Below the pieces are notes generated by a model. The model made no database searches and was not told where the DNA came from. It worked only from the letters and a program-made list of their open reading frames with translations. Shown here piece by piece: positions 7,665 to 17,140 of a stretch of 64,000 nt of DNA (positions are counted from its first letter, which is position 1; each line of letters opens with the position of its first letter). Source of the stretch: Agriotes lineatus (lineage: Eukaryota; Arthropoda; Insecta; Coleoptera; Elateridae). The position numbers and the translations under genes were made by a program. The stretch is from NCBI GenBank assembly GCA_940337035.1, contig OW679200.1:21059090-21123089 (forward strand), in the 5' to 3' direction.

Positions 7665-10129
7665 TCCATGAAGGTAGTCTGAGCTCCATGATTAAGAGTT
7701 TCGGAAGCTTCGATTTTCTGCGGTCTTTCCTGTACTGATTCTGTGAATTTCTTTTCACGTACCTGATATTTTGGGGAAAGTGTTCTTTGTGTGGGTACTT
7801 CTTCTGTGTCCCACAATTTCTGCAACTGATATTCTTCTCCAATTTTCCACGAGTTGCCAATCGTGGTATTGACCTTCATGTAGTTTTCCCGATGTTGATT
7901 GATTTGAGCCACTGTGTCTGTGAATTTATTCTCACATACCTGGTCGTCTGGGGAAATTTTTCGTTTAGTGGAAACTTCTTCTATGTTCCAGAATTTTTGT
8001 AACTGCTCATCTTCTTCGATTTTGGCAACCATGGTGTTGACTTTAATGATTTCGTTATGTTGTCTTCCAATGGTTCCAGATAAGATCCAGCCCAGCTCGG
8101 TATTTTGTCCTAAGATGCCATCCTTGGTTTTAGTGATTCCTTCTAGAATGATTTTTGAATATTCTTCGGCTCCTAGAATTATGTCTATGGGGCCAGGTTG
8201 GTTGAAGGTTGGATCGGCGATAAAAATATTGCTCCAGGAATTGATATTTATGTTTGGGATAGGGGATGAAGGCATGGCTTTGGTAAGTTTGGGAAGTATT
8301 AGTAAATTTACAGGTAGGGAAAAGTTACTTGAAAATCTAGGTGTGATCAAACCTGGGATTTTCCATTTGGCAATTTTTGGCTCGCTGTTCCCAATTCCTG
8401 TGATTTCAGCTCGAACTTTGGTCCTGGGTAACCCCAATAATTCGGCTGATGCTTCCGTGATAAACGACCCCTGAGACCCGGGATCTATTAATACTCGTAG
8501 TAGATGAGTCATCCCGGATGCTGCCTTTACTTGAACCATTGCTGTGGCAAGTAGAACTTGGCTCTCCTGTGCGCCTACATTGGCGGTGATGATGTCCGAC
8601 TTCGGCTTCTTTTCTGGAGCGTTGGAAGTCTTCATAGCTGCTGCATGAGCTGACGTTCTCATCCTTTGGGCAGGGAGCGGCCTTGATGGTGGCTGCGCCT
8701 TATGAAGCAGAGTATGATGCGGGAAACGACAGATCCTACAATTAAAATAGGCACGACATGGAATATTTGAATCGTGCCGCAAGCATCGATAGCACAATCG
8801 ATTGGTTTTTACTGCTTCTAGTTTTTCATGGGTAGGTAGCCTCTGGAATTGACTACAGTTGTCAATGTAATGATCTCCATGGCACAGCTTGCAATTTAGG
8901 GATGCGGAAGCGTAATTCTTCTGTGGTCTTTCCTGCGCAGGCTTTCGAGCTCCATCTATGGATTCGAGGGATTGGAACCGCACTTGCAGGAAAGCCATTA
9001 AATTTTGGTGATCCTGGACTTCATTTGGACATTGAAGCGACTGTTCATATAATTTGTTGGTTTCAGGATCCCATTTTCGAGCGATAGCTCTGTTAATCCA
9101 CGGACCCCAACTGTCCGTGGAGATGCCTAAATTTTTGATTGCCTCCACACATTCCTTGATGGAGTCGTGCAATCGTTTTAACCCTTGGGCTGACTCTTTG
9201 GAGAGGACCGGCAGATCGAATATGGTATCTAGCAATTTAGTTAAAATAAGGCGATTATTTTGATACCTTTGTTGCAGCAGATTCCAGGCGGTGTTGTAGT
9301 TTGCTTGGGTAACAGCTAGATGCTGGATCAGTCGGCTTGGCTCTCCCTTAAGATGCGTCTTTAAATATTGCATCTTGATGACATCGTCCATATTCTGGTT
9401 GTCATCTACTAATTTGGTGAACAGGTCCTTGAAAGTGGCCCATTCCTCATAATTTCCCTCGTATATGGGAATTTTGACTTGAGGAAGCGAGATGGCTGCT
9501 GCTTGCTCGTTCCTTGTCGGCGCTTGCAATAAAATAATTAAATTTCTGTACCTGTCTTCCAACGTAGTATATTCAGGACTGAAGTGCATTTGTTCTGAAG
9601 CCATGTCGTTTGACATAACTTCTTCGTCCATCTCGACCACACGATCCCATTTTTCTCTTAATTCCCTTGTCGTGATGGCGGGCCTCCCTAATTCTTGTGT
9701 TAGCTCGGCGTCGTCCATCGCTTGCTTAAAATTCTGGATCCGAATCTGCAGTTTTCGGATACGAACCTTTTGCTCGGGGTTAGCCACCATTTCCTCTTGT
9801 GTTCTGCTTGCGGAGGGGTTGGAGATTTCCGTTGCTTTTGAACAGCTCTGCAAGTAACTTTTTGCTTCGCCGTATATGGCTTTAATTTGGTCGTAATACC
9901 CTGTTTTAAAATAATTATGAGTTGGAATACTTAGCTGCCCCAATTTTGTATGATTCTCAGTTGCAGTGTTCCAAAGTTCGTCCAGCGTCTTGTTGCGACT
10001 GGCGATGTAGGCTTCATTTTTTCGGCTGGCAGGGTCCTTTTTGCTGTTGGATAATATTTGCTTTATCTTCTGCGCGAGCTCTTCTTGGGCGATAGCTAAG
10101 TTGTTGAATTCCTCCATGTTGTTGGCCAT
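7622..10129 (-). CDS. gag: Gag-protease polyprotein (BEL/Pao)
   Basis: 835 codons from an ATG 90 nt inside the 5' LTR. A coiled N-terminal region is followed by a DUF1759 Gag domain (about residues 215-365, opening VKIPIYEGNYEEW). Then come Cys/His knuckles (CKLCHGDHYIDNC at about 412, a second Cys-rich block at ~450-480) and a DUF1758 retropepsin-like protease (LIDPGSQG at about 548). Pro replaces the usual Ser/Thr in the D-S/T-G triad; the sibling element has the same, so this is a family trait rather than decay. The last ~15 residues come from the integrase tail read in the wrong frame, the mark of the internal deletion. Forms particles and matures Gag, by family knowledge. Confidence 0.88.
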   Translation of the reverse strand: MANNMEEFNNLAIAQEELAQKIKQILSNSKKDPASRKNEAYIASRNKTLDELWNTATENHTKLGQLSIPTHNYFKTGYYDQIKAIYGEAKSYLQSCSKATEISNPSASRTQEEMVANPEQKVRIRKLQIRIQNFKQAMDDAELTQELGRPAITTRELREKWDRVVEMDEEVMSNDMASEQMHFSPEYTTLEDRYRNLIILLQAPTRNEQAAAISLPQVKIPIYEGNYEEWATFKDLFTKLVDDNQNMDDVIKMQYLKTHLKGEPSRLIQHLAVTQANYNTAWNLLQQRYQNNRLILTKLLDTIFDLPVLSKESAQGLKRLHDSIKECVEAIKNLGISTDSWGPWINRAIARKWDPETNKLYEQSLQCPNEVQDHQNLMAFLQVRFQSLESIDGARKPAQERPQKNYASASLNCKLCHGDHYIDNCSQFQRLPTHEKLEAVKTNRLCYRCLRHDSNIPCRAYFNCRICRFPHHTLLHKAQPPSRPLPAQRMRTSAHAAAMKTSNAPEKKPKSDIITANVGAQESQVLLATAMVQVKAASGMTHLLRVLIDPGSQGSFITEASAELLGLPRTKVRAEITGIGNSEPKIAKWKIPGLITPRFSSNFSLPVNLLILPKLTKAMPSSPIPNININSWSNIFIADPTFNQPGPIDIILGAEEYSKIILEGITKTKDGILGQNTELGWILSGTIGRQHNEIIKVNTMVAKIEEDEQLQKFWNIEEVSTKRKISPDDQVCENKFTDTVAQINQHRENYMKVNTTIGNSWKIGEEYQLQKLWDTEEVPTQRTLSPKYQVREKKFTESVQERPQKIEASETLNHGAQTTFMDCSKETNGKNRWRI
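7637..7643 (-). other. A_AAA_AAC slippery heptamer in gag/env-frame overlap
   Basis: In the Gag frame the codons read GGA AAA AAC, five codons before the gag stop. A -1 slip here enters exactly the frame of the integrase-tail/Env ORF; the two frames overlap by 43 nt. Heptamer and phase are visible. Use in vivo is inference, and no strong downstream stem is evident by eye. Confidence 0.5.
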
Positions 10130-10201
10130 TTTTCTGGGAACTGGGTGGTTGGCAGATGTTGTCTTCTTCTCGGGATGTGTTTTTTCGTTGGTTGGAGACA
10201 G

Positions 10202-10219
10202 ATCCGGCTCGAAGGACCA
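10202..10219 (-). other. Primer-binding site, tRNA-Tyr type
   Basis: On the sense strand TGGTCCTTCGAGCCGGAT directly abuts the 5' LTR. It is complementary to the 3' end of eukaryotic tRNA-Tyr (acceptor stem and T arm plus CCA) over all 18 nt, from my knowledge of that tRNA. Confidence 0.8.
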
Positions 10220-10882
10220 TGAACAGAGATGCCTGAGAGGCTGTATCAGGACTCCGTTACTTTGCGCTGATTCTATCCGTCAAGCACGTAAACAAGACTG
10301 TGTTTACGTTTTAAACCAATGTAGTCAATGGTACTTGAAACGGACGACAGTAAAAAACCACCCTTGGAGCACAGCCTCATGCCCCGTGAATATTATGGCT
10401 TAGAAAGGGTAGTGAATGAATCAAACATTAAATGCAGATTAATTTTATTATGAAAATAGACTAGTATTTATACAAATAAAAAATGCTTAACGCAGTAACA
10501 ATATCAAAGTTCATATGTACAGTTTAGTAGGACAAAGTGTTTAAATTACAAAACAGCAGATAAGCAATTGTGCAGGTTTATTTCCTGGTCGAGCGAAGGT
10601 CGCCCGTTGAACTCGCTGCTGTGGGTCGATATTATGCAAGAAGTGCAGAATTGCGTTTTCCTGGTTTTTAACTCATACGATTGTGTAATAACACTGGTTT
10701 TTAAATTACGAATAATGTTTCGTAAATTTGAACTGAAATATATAGTTTTAATCTAATTTAAACATATTAAATTTAGTAATTGGTGATAGCAATATTAAAT
10801 AAATTGCGTTTAAAAGCCATGCAACTGGATTTCGTAAATTTTAGAAAATAAAATTTATGTGTGTTTAAATCAAGTTTAAACA
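10220..10882 (-). repeat. 5' LTR of BEL/Pao element
   Basis: TG...CA ended. Sense-strand TATAAATA (10465-10472) is followed within ~16 nt by AATAAA (10444-10449), so the poly(A) signal lies between TATA box and the expected start site, as in the sibling LTR. Confidence 0.92.
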
Positions 10883-10925
10883 GTACTTAATGGGTGAATA
10901 AATAGGTACATGTATTACTCTGATG
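10883..10925 (-). pseudogene. PIF/Harbinger transposase, upstream sliver
   Basis: Minus-strand reading PIYSPIKYEAAF is restored across the GTAC target duplication to the central Harbinger remnant on the other side of the BEL element. Short, so the assignment rests on that continuity. Confidence 0.4.
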
Positions 10926-11094
10926 AACTATAACATTTTCTACAACTGCTTTATGGACACAGTTGCCATTTTAATATCACAATGCCGAAAATGCTACGGG
11001 AGGAGACAAAAATTTAACTGGCAGCAATGCAAGCCTTCAAAAATCATAACCACAAATTGAAAACAACATAACTCATTTTTGTCATGTCTAGTTA

Positions 11095-11265
11095 TTTTAC
11101 TGGGTAGATTTGACAAAAGCGTTCGGCACAGATTTGCAAGAAGCTGCTCGTATGACCACCAATCGACAGAGATGGCAAGACGCAGTAAGGAGAGCTGTTA
11201 ACAATTGCGAAGCTCATTGAAATAATCACAACGCATTTGTCAAGATGTTATGACGAAGAAGAATA
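11095..11265 (+). mobile_element. RTE-like LINE 3' fragment
   Basis: Plus-strand translation gives TKAFGTDLQEAARMTTNRQRW followed by QDAVRRAV, then a stop. This matches the E-A-x-x-x-A-x-D-R-x-x-W end of RTE-type ORF2. A GAAGAAGAAT-like tail follows. The stretch 10,926-11,094 before it shows nothing recognisable. Confidence 0.5.
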
Positions 11266-11545
11266 AGTTATTTGGCATACGTACAGACAAAAATGTCACC
11301 CTAAGGTAGCCTGCTGGAAGGAGGAAACATTGTGATTGGATTATATGTATTTAGTTGATAAAATGCTACACATCATACTTATCTGGATTCCAAGTCTCAG
11401 TGACTTTGTTTGTAGTAGATGTTAATAATAGCAGATCGTCGTTCTCCACCCTCGGAGATTATAATATGGAAAGCATACCCTTGCAGAGATGATGGAGTAG
11501 TAATCGTTAAGAACTGAATTCATTGATTGAACTCACCCTTTTTAT

Positions 11546-12200
11546 TTCCCTCGTCTGAAAAACGAAGGAAGTATTGTAATCATGAAAAAATCACCCTCCG
11601 AGATTTCTTCAGATCTTCAGGTTTCAAGGTCCCTAGATGACGAAAAAGAGGTTTTTTTAAATCCGCCTGTCTGTCTGTTTGTCTGTCTGTCTCTCTGTCT
11701 GTTTGTCTGCCTGTTGGCAGTATAGCTCAAAAACTATATGTCGGAGGAAGACGATATTTTGCATACATGTTATATATTTACCTCGCATGAAACCGCTACA
11801 ATTTCATACAAATATATACAGGGTGAGCACCAAAAAATTTTTTTTTTGAATTTTTGGGTTAATTTTGAAATAGAAAGAAGTAATAACTTTCACATAGGTC
11901 AGGCTTTACACTTGCTGAAAATAAGACTCAACCGACACCTACAGGATAATGTCACAAAAAAGTAGTTGGCTTTATCGATGCAGATACGATCTCTATGCAG
12001 GGGTGCGGTTACGATCGCTCTGCAGATGCAGCGGGTTCAAACCCCAGCGGGATAAATTTTTTTTTATTTGAAAATGTATTTAATTTATTAGAAACGTAAA
12101 GATATTTTTACTCCTAACTTAATTTGATTTTTAAAATTATTTAGTGTCACAACGTCGACGAGGGAAGTTCTGGGTAAAGCCTTTTACAGACTTTTTCTAT
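11546..12200 (+). repeat. Dispersed repeat D1, copy 1
   Basis: Shares scattered but collinear blocks with the inverted copy at 20,430-21,070. These are the TTCCCTCG end, the CTGTCTGT-rich tract (11,669-11,715), the 'CACCCTGTATAT' segment (here inverse), and the GGTTTCAAGGTCCCTAGATGAC block. A GGGTTCAAACCCC box near 12,050 resembles a pol III B box, hinting at a SINE component. No ORF. Confidence 0.6.
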
Positions 12201-12604
12201 AATTATTTATACATATTATCGTAAATCAATACTAATAAACACCTGGTAACATAGTAATACTTGTTGACTTAATTATTAAAAGTAAACACAGATCAAATTA
12301 TTGTTAGCAAACGACGCAGTTACAAGTAGTAAATGGAATTTGTTGAATAGTGTTGTGTAATACTAAGAGGCATTGCAGCACCCATGCCGACCAAAAATGC
12401 AGACTTACTATTGTGGCACATTGCTTAACTAAGCAAACTAAATTAATTGCTTAAGAATGTTAAGAATAAGATTAGTGTTTAACCTGACATTTTTTAATAG
12501 TGAGTTATATGGTTGATTGTAATGATAGTGACATTATGTTTAAAAACGCCTGGGATTTTAGACCAGCTTTAGCTGAACGGCTTATTAATTATTAACCTTT
12601 ACAG

Positions 12605-12815
12605 TTCCAGGGCGAAAAGCACGAAGCGTACGTTCGAGTAACCCTAAGCCAGCACTACAGGGCCGTCAAAGAAAAGCGAACAGGTGTGGCGAAACCCAGC
12701 ATCGACGCTGCATTTACGTTTGCCGAAGGCTTCAACTTCAGGCTTGCTCCCTCCCAAGCAGATATAACAAGTTTAGCATTCCATGTCTTCCAGCACACTT
12801 CGGGATATGGTAGGG
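12605..12815 (+). CDS. Synaptotagmin-like gene, penultimate exon (C2 domain)
   Basis: The polypyrimidine stretch and CAG at 12602-12604 form a good acceptor. The frame reads F-Q-G-E-K-H-E-A then YVRVTLSQHYRAVKEKRTG, followed by an amphipathic AFTFAEGFNFRL block. This is the C2B pattern of synaptotagmins: beta strand YVKVxL, basic Lys-rich strand, KT, then FNxxFxF. The exon ends in phase 1 at GTACGT; an alternative donor six bases earlier keeps the phase. Phase joins perfectly to the exon at 41,413. The calcium-loop position reads VFQHTSG instead of an Asp-rich loop, as in calcium-independent members such as Syt14/16; that subtype is inference. The start could be 12611 if the second AG is used. 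Upstream exons lie outside the window or were missed. Confidence 0.75.
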
Positions 12816-13544
12816 GTACGTGTTCTATGGTTGTGCTTATTTGTCCCTTGTCTTTGTCGCTACAACGCAATTAGGACGACTAGAAACCTGCTTTACGAGC
12901 AATTACCACCAAAGCTGTTTAGTGTTTGGTATTTGTATAAACAGGTGTGATAGATTTAGTGTGCATTAGATCTAGAGGGTGGCCAGATTTCAAAGCTTGC
13001 CATCTCGAAAACAATTGAATTTGCAGAATAGTTAGGATAGGGAAGAGTGTGGGACACTGCAAAGCCAATATAAATTTGTGACAAAGACTTGTACAAGTCG
13101 TTAAAAGTTTTAATTTAATTTGTTTTTCTACCTTTACTTGCTTAGAAGCCATGGACACTCAAAAAATTGGTGATTCAGGAGCTGTCAGTTTATGCACATT
13201 TTGTCCTTCCTAGCTAAGATCACAATTTTTCTAGTTTTCGAGAAAGGCGCACTTAGAAATCTGAACGCCCTGCATAGTGAAAATGTAGTTAGTTAGTATA
13301 AAAATTGTGCTATTACAATAATTGTTAAATTATTTGGAATCGTACGAAGCTGTAGAGATTATTGTTTGCAGGTTTATGATTAAATGCAACCTTTGAGTTG
13401 TTAATTCGTTATACTTCGATTGCAACTATCACTAGTTCCACGATAAACAATGTTTTCGGAAGAAAGATCTGTTTTTCTACAGCCGTCAAAAAAACGTCAC
13501 ATTTATGCATCGCTATAGATACGCGAAGTTTAACTTTTTTTAAC

Positions 13545-13690
13545 ACGTGAAAATAGATATTTATGCATTAAGGGAGATATGAATATGTTTTTTCCCTGAG
13601 GTAGACATGTGTTACAGACCGATGGCCTCTGGCCCGAGGTCTGTAAGTCAACCGAAGGTAAAGAACATAAATATCTCCCGTGGTGCATAC
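13545..13690. repeat. Hairpin with GGCC-rich apex
   Basis: Outer ATGCATTAAGGGAGATAT pairs loosely with ATATCTCCCGTGGTGCAT. Inner TTACAGACC and GGTCTGTAA bracket CTCTGGCCCGAGG. Same design as the hairpins at 14.4 and 24.9 kb. Confidence 0.55.
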
Positions 13691-13785
13691 AATATTTTAT
13701 CTACGACTGCCTAAAATTGAGAAAAGTGCATTAAAAGAAATGTCAGATCTGTCATTTTCAAAAATATTTTAGTAGGCAAATGTGA

Positions 13786-13926
13786 TTATGTCATTCATTT
13801 GACACTATTTCAGTTAGGTAATGAAGTCATTACACAACTCAGTTGCGTAATGAAACCATTACATAACTGAGTGGTGTAATGAGCTTCATTACCTAAGTGA
13901 AATAGTGTCAAATGAGTGACGTAATG
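13786..13926. repeat. 140-bp palindrome
   Basis: Arms contain TCATTTGACACTATTTCA and AATAGTGTCAAATGAGTGA, and TAATGA(A)GTCATTACACAACT against GAGTGGTGTAATGAGCTTCA. Outer ATATTTTATCTAC-like sequence lies on both sides in inverse orientation (13,690 and 13,960). Confidence 0.7.
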
Positions 13927-14069
13927 AGTTACTTATCCCACTGGAGTAGATAAAATAATATTTTTTCACGGCAGGGAGTAGAAGTCCGTTTCTATAACAT
14001 CAAAATTGTGACAGAAGTAGAACATTTGCTCCCTAGAGACTAAATAAGACAAACATTTCCCTAGGGAGT

Positions 14070-14211
14070 TTTCATTATGACTGACACAACAATTATGCCA
14101 AATTCGAGGTTATCAGGTTAGGTTTTGCGTCAGTTTTGACACAAACTGACACAAAACCTAACCTGCTAATCTCGAATTTGACATAATTGTGAGCTCTTGT
14201 CATAATGACTT
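14070..14211. repeat. Foldback element copy 2 (AACCTAACCTG core family)
   Basis: Core arms AAATTCGAGGTTATCAGG and CCTGCTAATCTCGAATTT. Pairing extends outward through ACAATTATG/CATAATTGT and TCATTATGAC/GTCATAATGA. Followed by ACAGTGCCACCAAC as in other copies. Confidence 0.8.
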
Positions 14212-14326
14212 ACAGTGCCACCAACTTTAAAATTTACCGTAGGCTACTAATTTTAAAATAATTGTAACTAAAATGTCAATAAATGACGTTTAAAAAAACG
14301 GGTTTTTCGTTTTTAATCTTCCTGCA

Positions 14327-14477
14327 ACGTGAAAAAAATAGTACATGCAACTCGGAGAGAATGCTATTTTGCTTCAGTACAATTTCTGACTCGAGGGCTT
14401 CGCCCTCGAGTCAGGAATTGCACCTCACCAAAATAACGCATTTCTCTCCCTCAGTGCATAATCTACTATTCTTCACG
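14327..14477. repeat. 150-bp hairpin with GGGCTTCGCCC apex
   Basis: Apex GACTCGAGGGCTTCGCCCTC. Arms pair GTGAAAAAAATAGTA with TACTATTCTTCAC and GGAGAGAATGC with GCATTTCTCTCC. Confidence 0.75.
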
Positions 14478-14655
14478 GCTAGCAGTAAAAAAAACGGTTT
14501 TGGAACACCATTTCCTTAGTTACAACACATATAAAACGTTACGCACATAATAATATTACTCTACTTATTTGCTATATACTTATGATTTTCTTGCAGAGAA
14601 TCTTTTATTCTCTTTTGACGGCTGTAGAAAAAACGTTGTTTGTATTTCATGGCAA

Positions 14656-14733
14656 AATTCGTGTTTTTATGGCGCGTTTGAATGACTTTTCTGCCTCGAC
14701 CTACTCACGCGCCATAAAAAAACACTCATTTCG
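14656..14733. repeat. Hairpin, arms ATGGCGCGT/ACGCGCCAT
   Basis: AAATTCGTGTTTTTATGGCG pairs with CGCCATAAAAAAACACTCAT around a ~27-nt loop. Confidence 0.65.
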
Positions 14734-14764
14734 CGCACTTAATACAAAAATTACTATTTTGTAA

Positions 14765-16005
14765 TTAGCGCAAGTTAACAGAATTCGCCATGAACATTAG
14801 GATTTAATAGAAAATCATTATTATTAAATATAAATAAATTGTAATATTATATAGATATATTCCCCATTGTTTCAGCTTTAACAATGCTCGATAATTATAA
14901 ACTGTTTAAAATACTGCCTTTAACCCAACATTGCATTAGTTAGGTGCTTTAATCATTGGTTTAATTTAAAGTTATTCTGTAAATTAATCTTAACTTATTA
15001 TTTCTAGTAGATGTAAACAAGATGCTTTGTTACTTATACATAATATTCCCCGTGAATCAATTTTAGGTCCTCGCGTCTTTGCTACACGCAATGGAATAAG
15101 AAAGATAATTTGAAAGAGCGTACTTATTGTCCACAAACTGACCATGAGGTTATGGACCTCACAAATTATTCTTGTGTCACAACACTTCTAGAAATGAAAC
15201 AACTTGTTTATGGTTCTAAAATGTTGTTTCAAATTTAATTTTCCTGTGTCTGTTTTGAGTTGTGCTGATGTAAGTCTAAAGTTTTCCAAATTAGTGTAGT
15301 ATCAGCGCAATGCCCATTTTTAAATAGAAACTTAAAGAGTTACTGCTGCAACACTTGATGTTTCTATTTTAGTTAAAAATTAGTGAACTACATAATTTAA
15401 AGCAATGGCAGTTAAGTACTACGATGTATTTCACTAGTGGTGGACTTTAAACAATTGAAAAATTTTATTTATAAACCAAAAACATGTTATTAAAACAACA
15501 TTCTTGCTTTAGAATGTAACATTTCCACAATGACTTGCCAATGGATGCTGATGCGATCAAACAAAGAGAGACTGGTAGTGATTTCAATGGTAGTAATCGT
15601 CTCTTGTTTTGTTCCTTCTATTTTCGATTATAGATTTTAGTGGCGATTTTAACCCAATTGCAGATATAACTTTATTGAATTAACGCTACTAGGACCTCCG
15701 ATTTCTATTATCTGCTGTTCTCCATTTCCAGTTTTTGCTAAGTGCTCAGAGTTCAAAATCACCTCCCTTTATTGTTTATACCTACTGGATTATTTTTATA
15801 CCAACCACCTAGGTTTTTTCTTTCTGTACCGAGAAGTTGGTATTGCGAACGGTAGAGGGCGAAAAAGTTACCAAAAATCGGTTTCCGCCAATCAAAAGCT
15901 TACAAACTGGCAAATACTTACAGATTCACCAATTAACAATAAGACGTTATTGCACACATTAAAATTAGACGTAAAGGCAGGTTAGAGTGATGGTTAATTC
16001 TTATT
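14765..16005. other. Intronic DNA, nothing recognised
   Basis: AT-rich sequence with no ORF of note, no repeat partner in the window and no RNA gene signature seen. Confidence 0.4.
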
Positions 16006-16009
16006 TTGG

Positions 16010-17140
16010 AAGAAATCGCTTTGCATGTTCCAGACGTGGTGAGCTCTCAAGGTCAGATCGGTGATCCGTACTTCTACATGCCTGAGCAGCTCAAGTGCCA
16101 AAACACTGAACGCCAAGGGGAGATAAACGCACGCTGCAGGGGTTAAACGGGCCACGATAGCAAAGGTCCCAAATTACAGGCTCTATGCGGCCTTCTGCAT
16201 CTCGCACGTGGTAGAAACGACCAACTCTGAAATTCTTGCCCTAACAGCCCTCCGGTAACTGACTGCTATAAGGGGGCAAAAGAGTCCACACGATAGAATA
16301 CCAGATAAACTGTATAAGCTTGAAGAAAGCTTCCCACTTACCCCATGATGTTATGGGCACGTGTAAAGAAACCAGTAGCGTAGACTAAACGAAACCGCCG
16401 AAAAGCGCAGGCAACCAATGCACAGAATCAAACTGCATGCCTTCAATAATTCACAAAGCATCAATACTGAACGCTTAATCTGCTACGGGGCAGCCGGGAA
16501 AGAGAACATCAAGCTAACAATTGCGGGCTTTTAAAACTTTGCGCATGCATGCCAAGAAGTAGGCGTGGCTCAAGCGCGCGAAATACAAACTCAGTCTCTT
16601 CGACCTTAAACTCAAATAAATGCGCCACTGCGGAAAATAAATATTGATAGCCAAGCAACAGCCACTGACAGTTTGCGCCACGGTGAGAATGTACTCAAAG
16701 CTTGTCCACCTAAAGCGGTCAATTATTAAATCTCACGTAACATGCATTGCTTAACTAACATATTCAGACCGGTACTACTGTATAACATGCATTGATAAGT
16801 AGTATGACATACTCAACTGAAGTCTAGTTGGAGAGGAGGGATAGCGGCTCGATTTATCCGAAGCTTTGTGCTTGCAGTTCAGAGTGTCTGAGATCTATCG
16901 TCGGCTGCGTCGGCTGACAGAGTTGCTCTACACGGTGCTTGCAGAACGTTTTATGGCGAGATCAAAGAGATTTTTCAAATATCCGACGAGGGATCGAAAT
17001 GAAATTCGATTGGACAACAACGAGATGGAAAACATCAGACTTGTAGCAGTCGTTAAATACGATGACGTCGAAAAGAATGCCGCTGTTGACCGGTACTTTT
17101 GGCGAAATATCTGCTGTATTACAGGGAACTTTTAACACTC
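16010..17140 (+). other. GC-richer island with short unrecognised ORF
   Basis: About 1.1 kb visibly richer in G and C than its surroundings, without inverted repeats that I could see. The last part holds an 89-codon frame (16,866-17,135, plus strand) ending in MARSKRFFKYPTRDRNEIRL and a further 45 residues. The product is basic then mixed, with no family recognised. The island could be a retroelement LTR/leader, a decayed element or an unannotated host transcript. No splice sites could be assigned with confidence. Confidence 0.3.

Larger units (their letters stand above)
4916..10882 (-). mobile_element. Complete non-autonomous BEL/Pao element with env-like gene
   Basis: 5,967 bp between TG...CA ends. 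The two LTRs (665 and 663 bp) are almost identical, the primer site is intact, and a 4-bp target duplication GTAC flanks it (4912-4915 and 10883-10886). Order on the minus strand: LTR, primer site, gag-protease, integrase C-terminal tail (DUF5641-like), env, LTR. Reverse transcriptase, RNase H and the integrase catalytic core are missing. The deletion joint is near 7,690, where the Gag-protease frame meets the integrase tail in a different frame. LTR similarity and open frames indicate a recent insertion mobilised in trans. I see no classic polypurine tract: the sequence next to the 3' LTR is pyrimidine-rich on the sense strand. Confidence 0.92.
13471..14634. mobile_element. Composite element bounded by ~21-bp inverted repeats, with nested hairpins
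   Basis: GTTTTTCTACAGCCGTCAAA at the left (13471-13491) pairs with TTTTGACGGCTGTAGAAAAA at the right (14613-14634). Between them lie at least four hairpins (13,545-13,690; 13,786-13,926; foldback copy 2; 14,327-14,477). No transposase frame. Whether this is one element or stacked insertions is not decidable by eye. Confidence 0.45.

Noticed and set aside
7914..8474. 186-codon plus-strand ORF
   Set aside because: Exact antisense shadow of the Gag-protease frame; an equivalent appears opposite the sibling element.
11546..12166. Ten-base TTCCCTCGTC/GACGAGGGAA ends as transposon termini
   Set aside because: Similarity to the inverted copy at 20.4 kb continues beyond these ends, so they are not the true boundaries.
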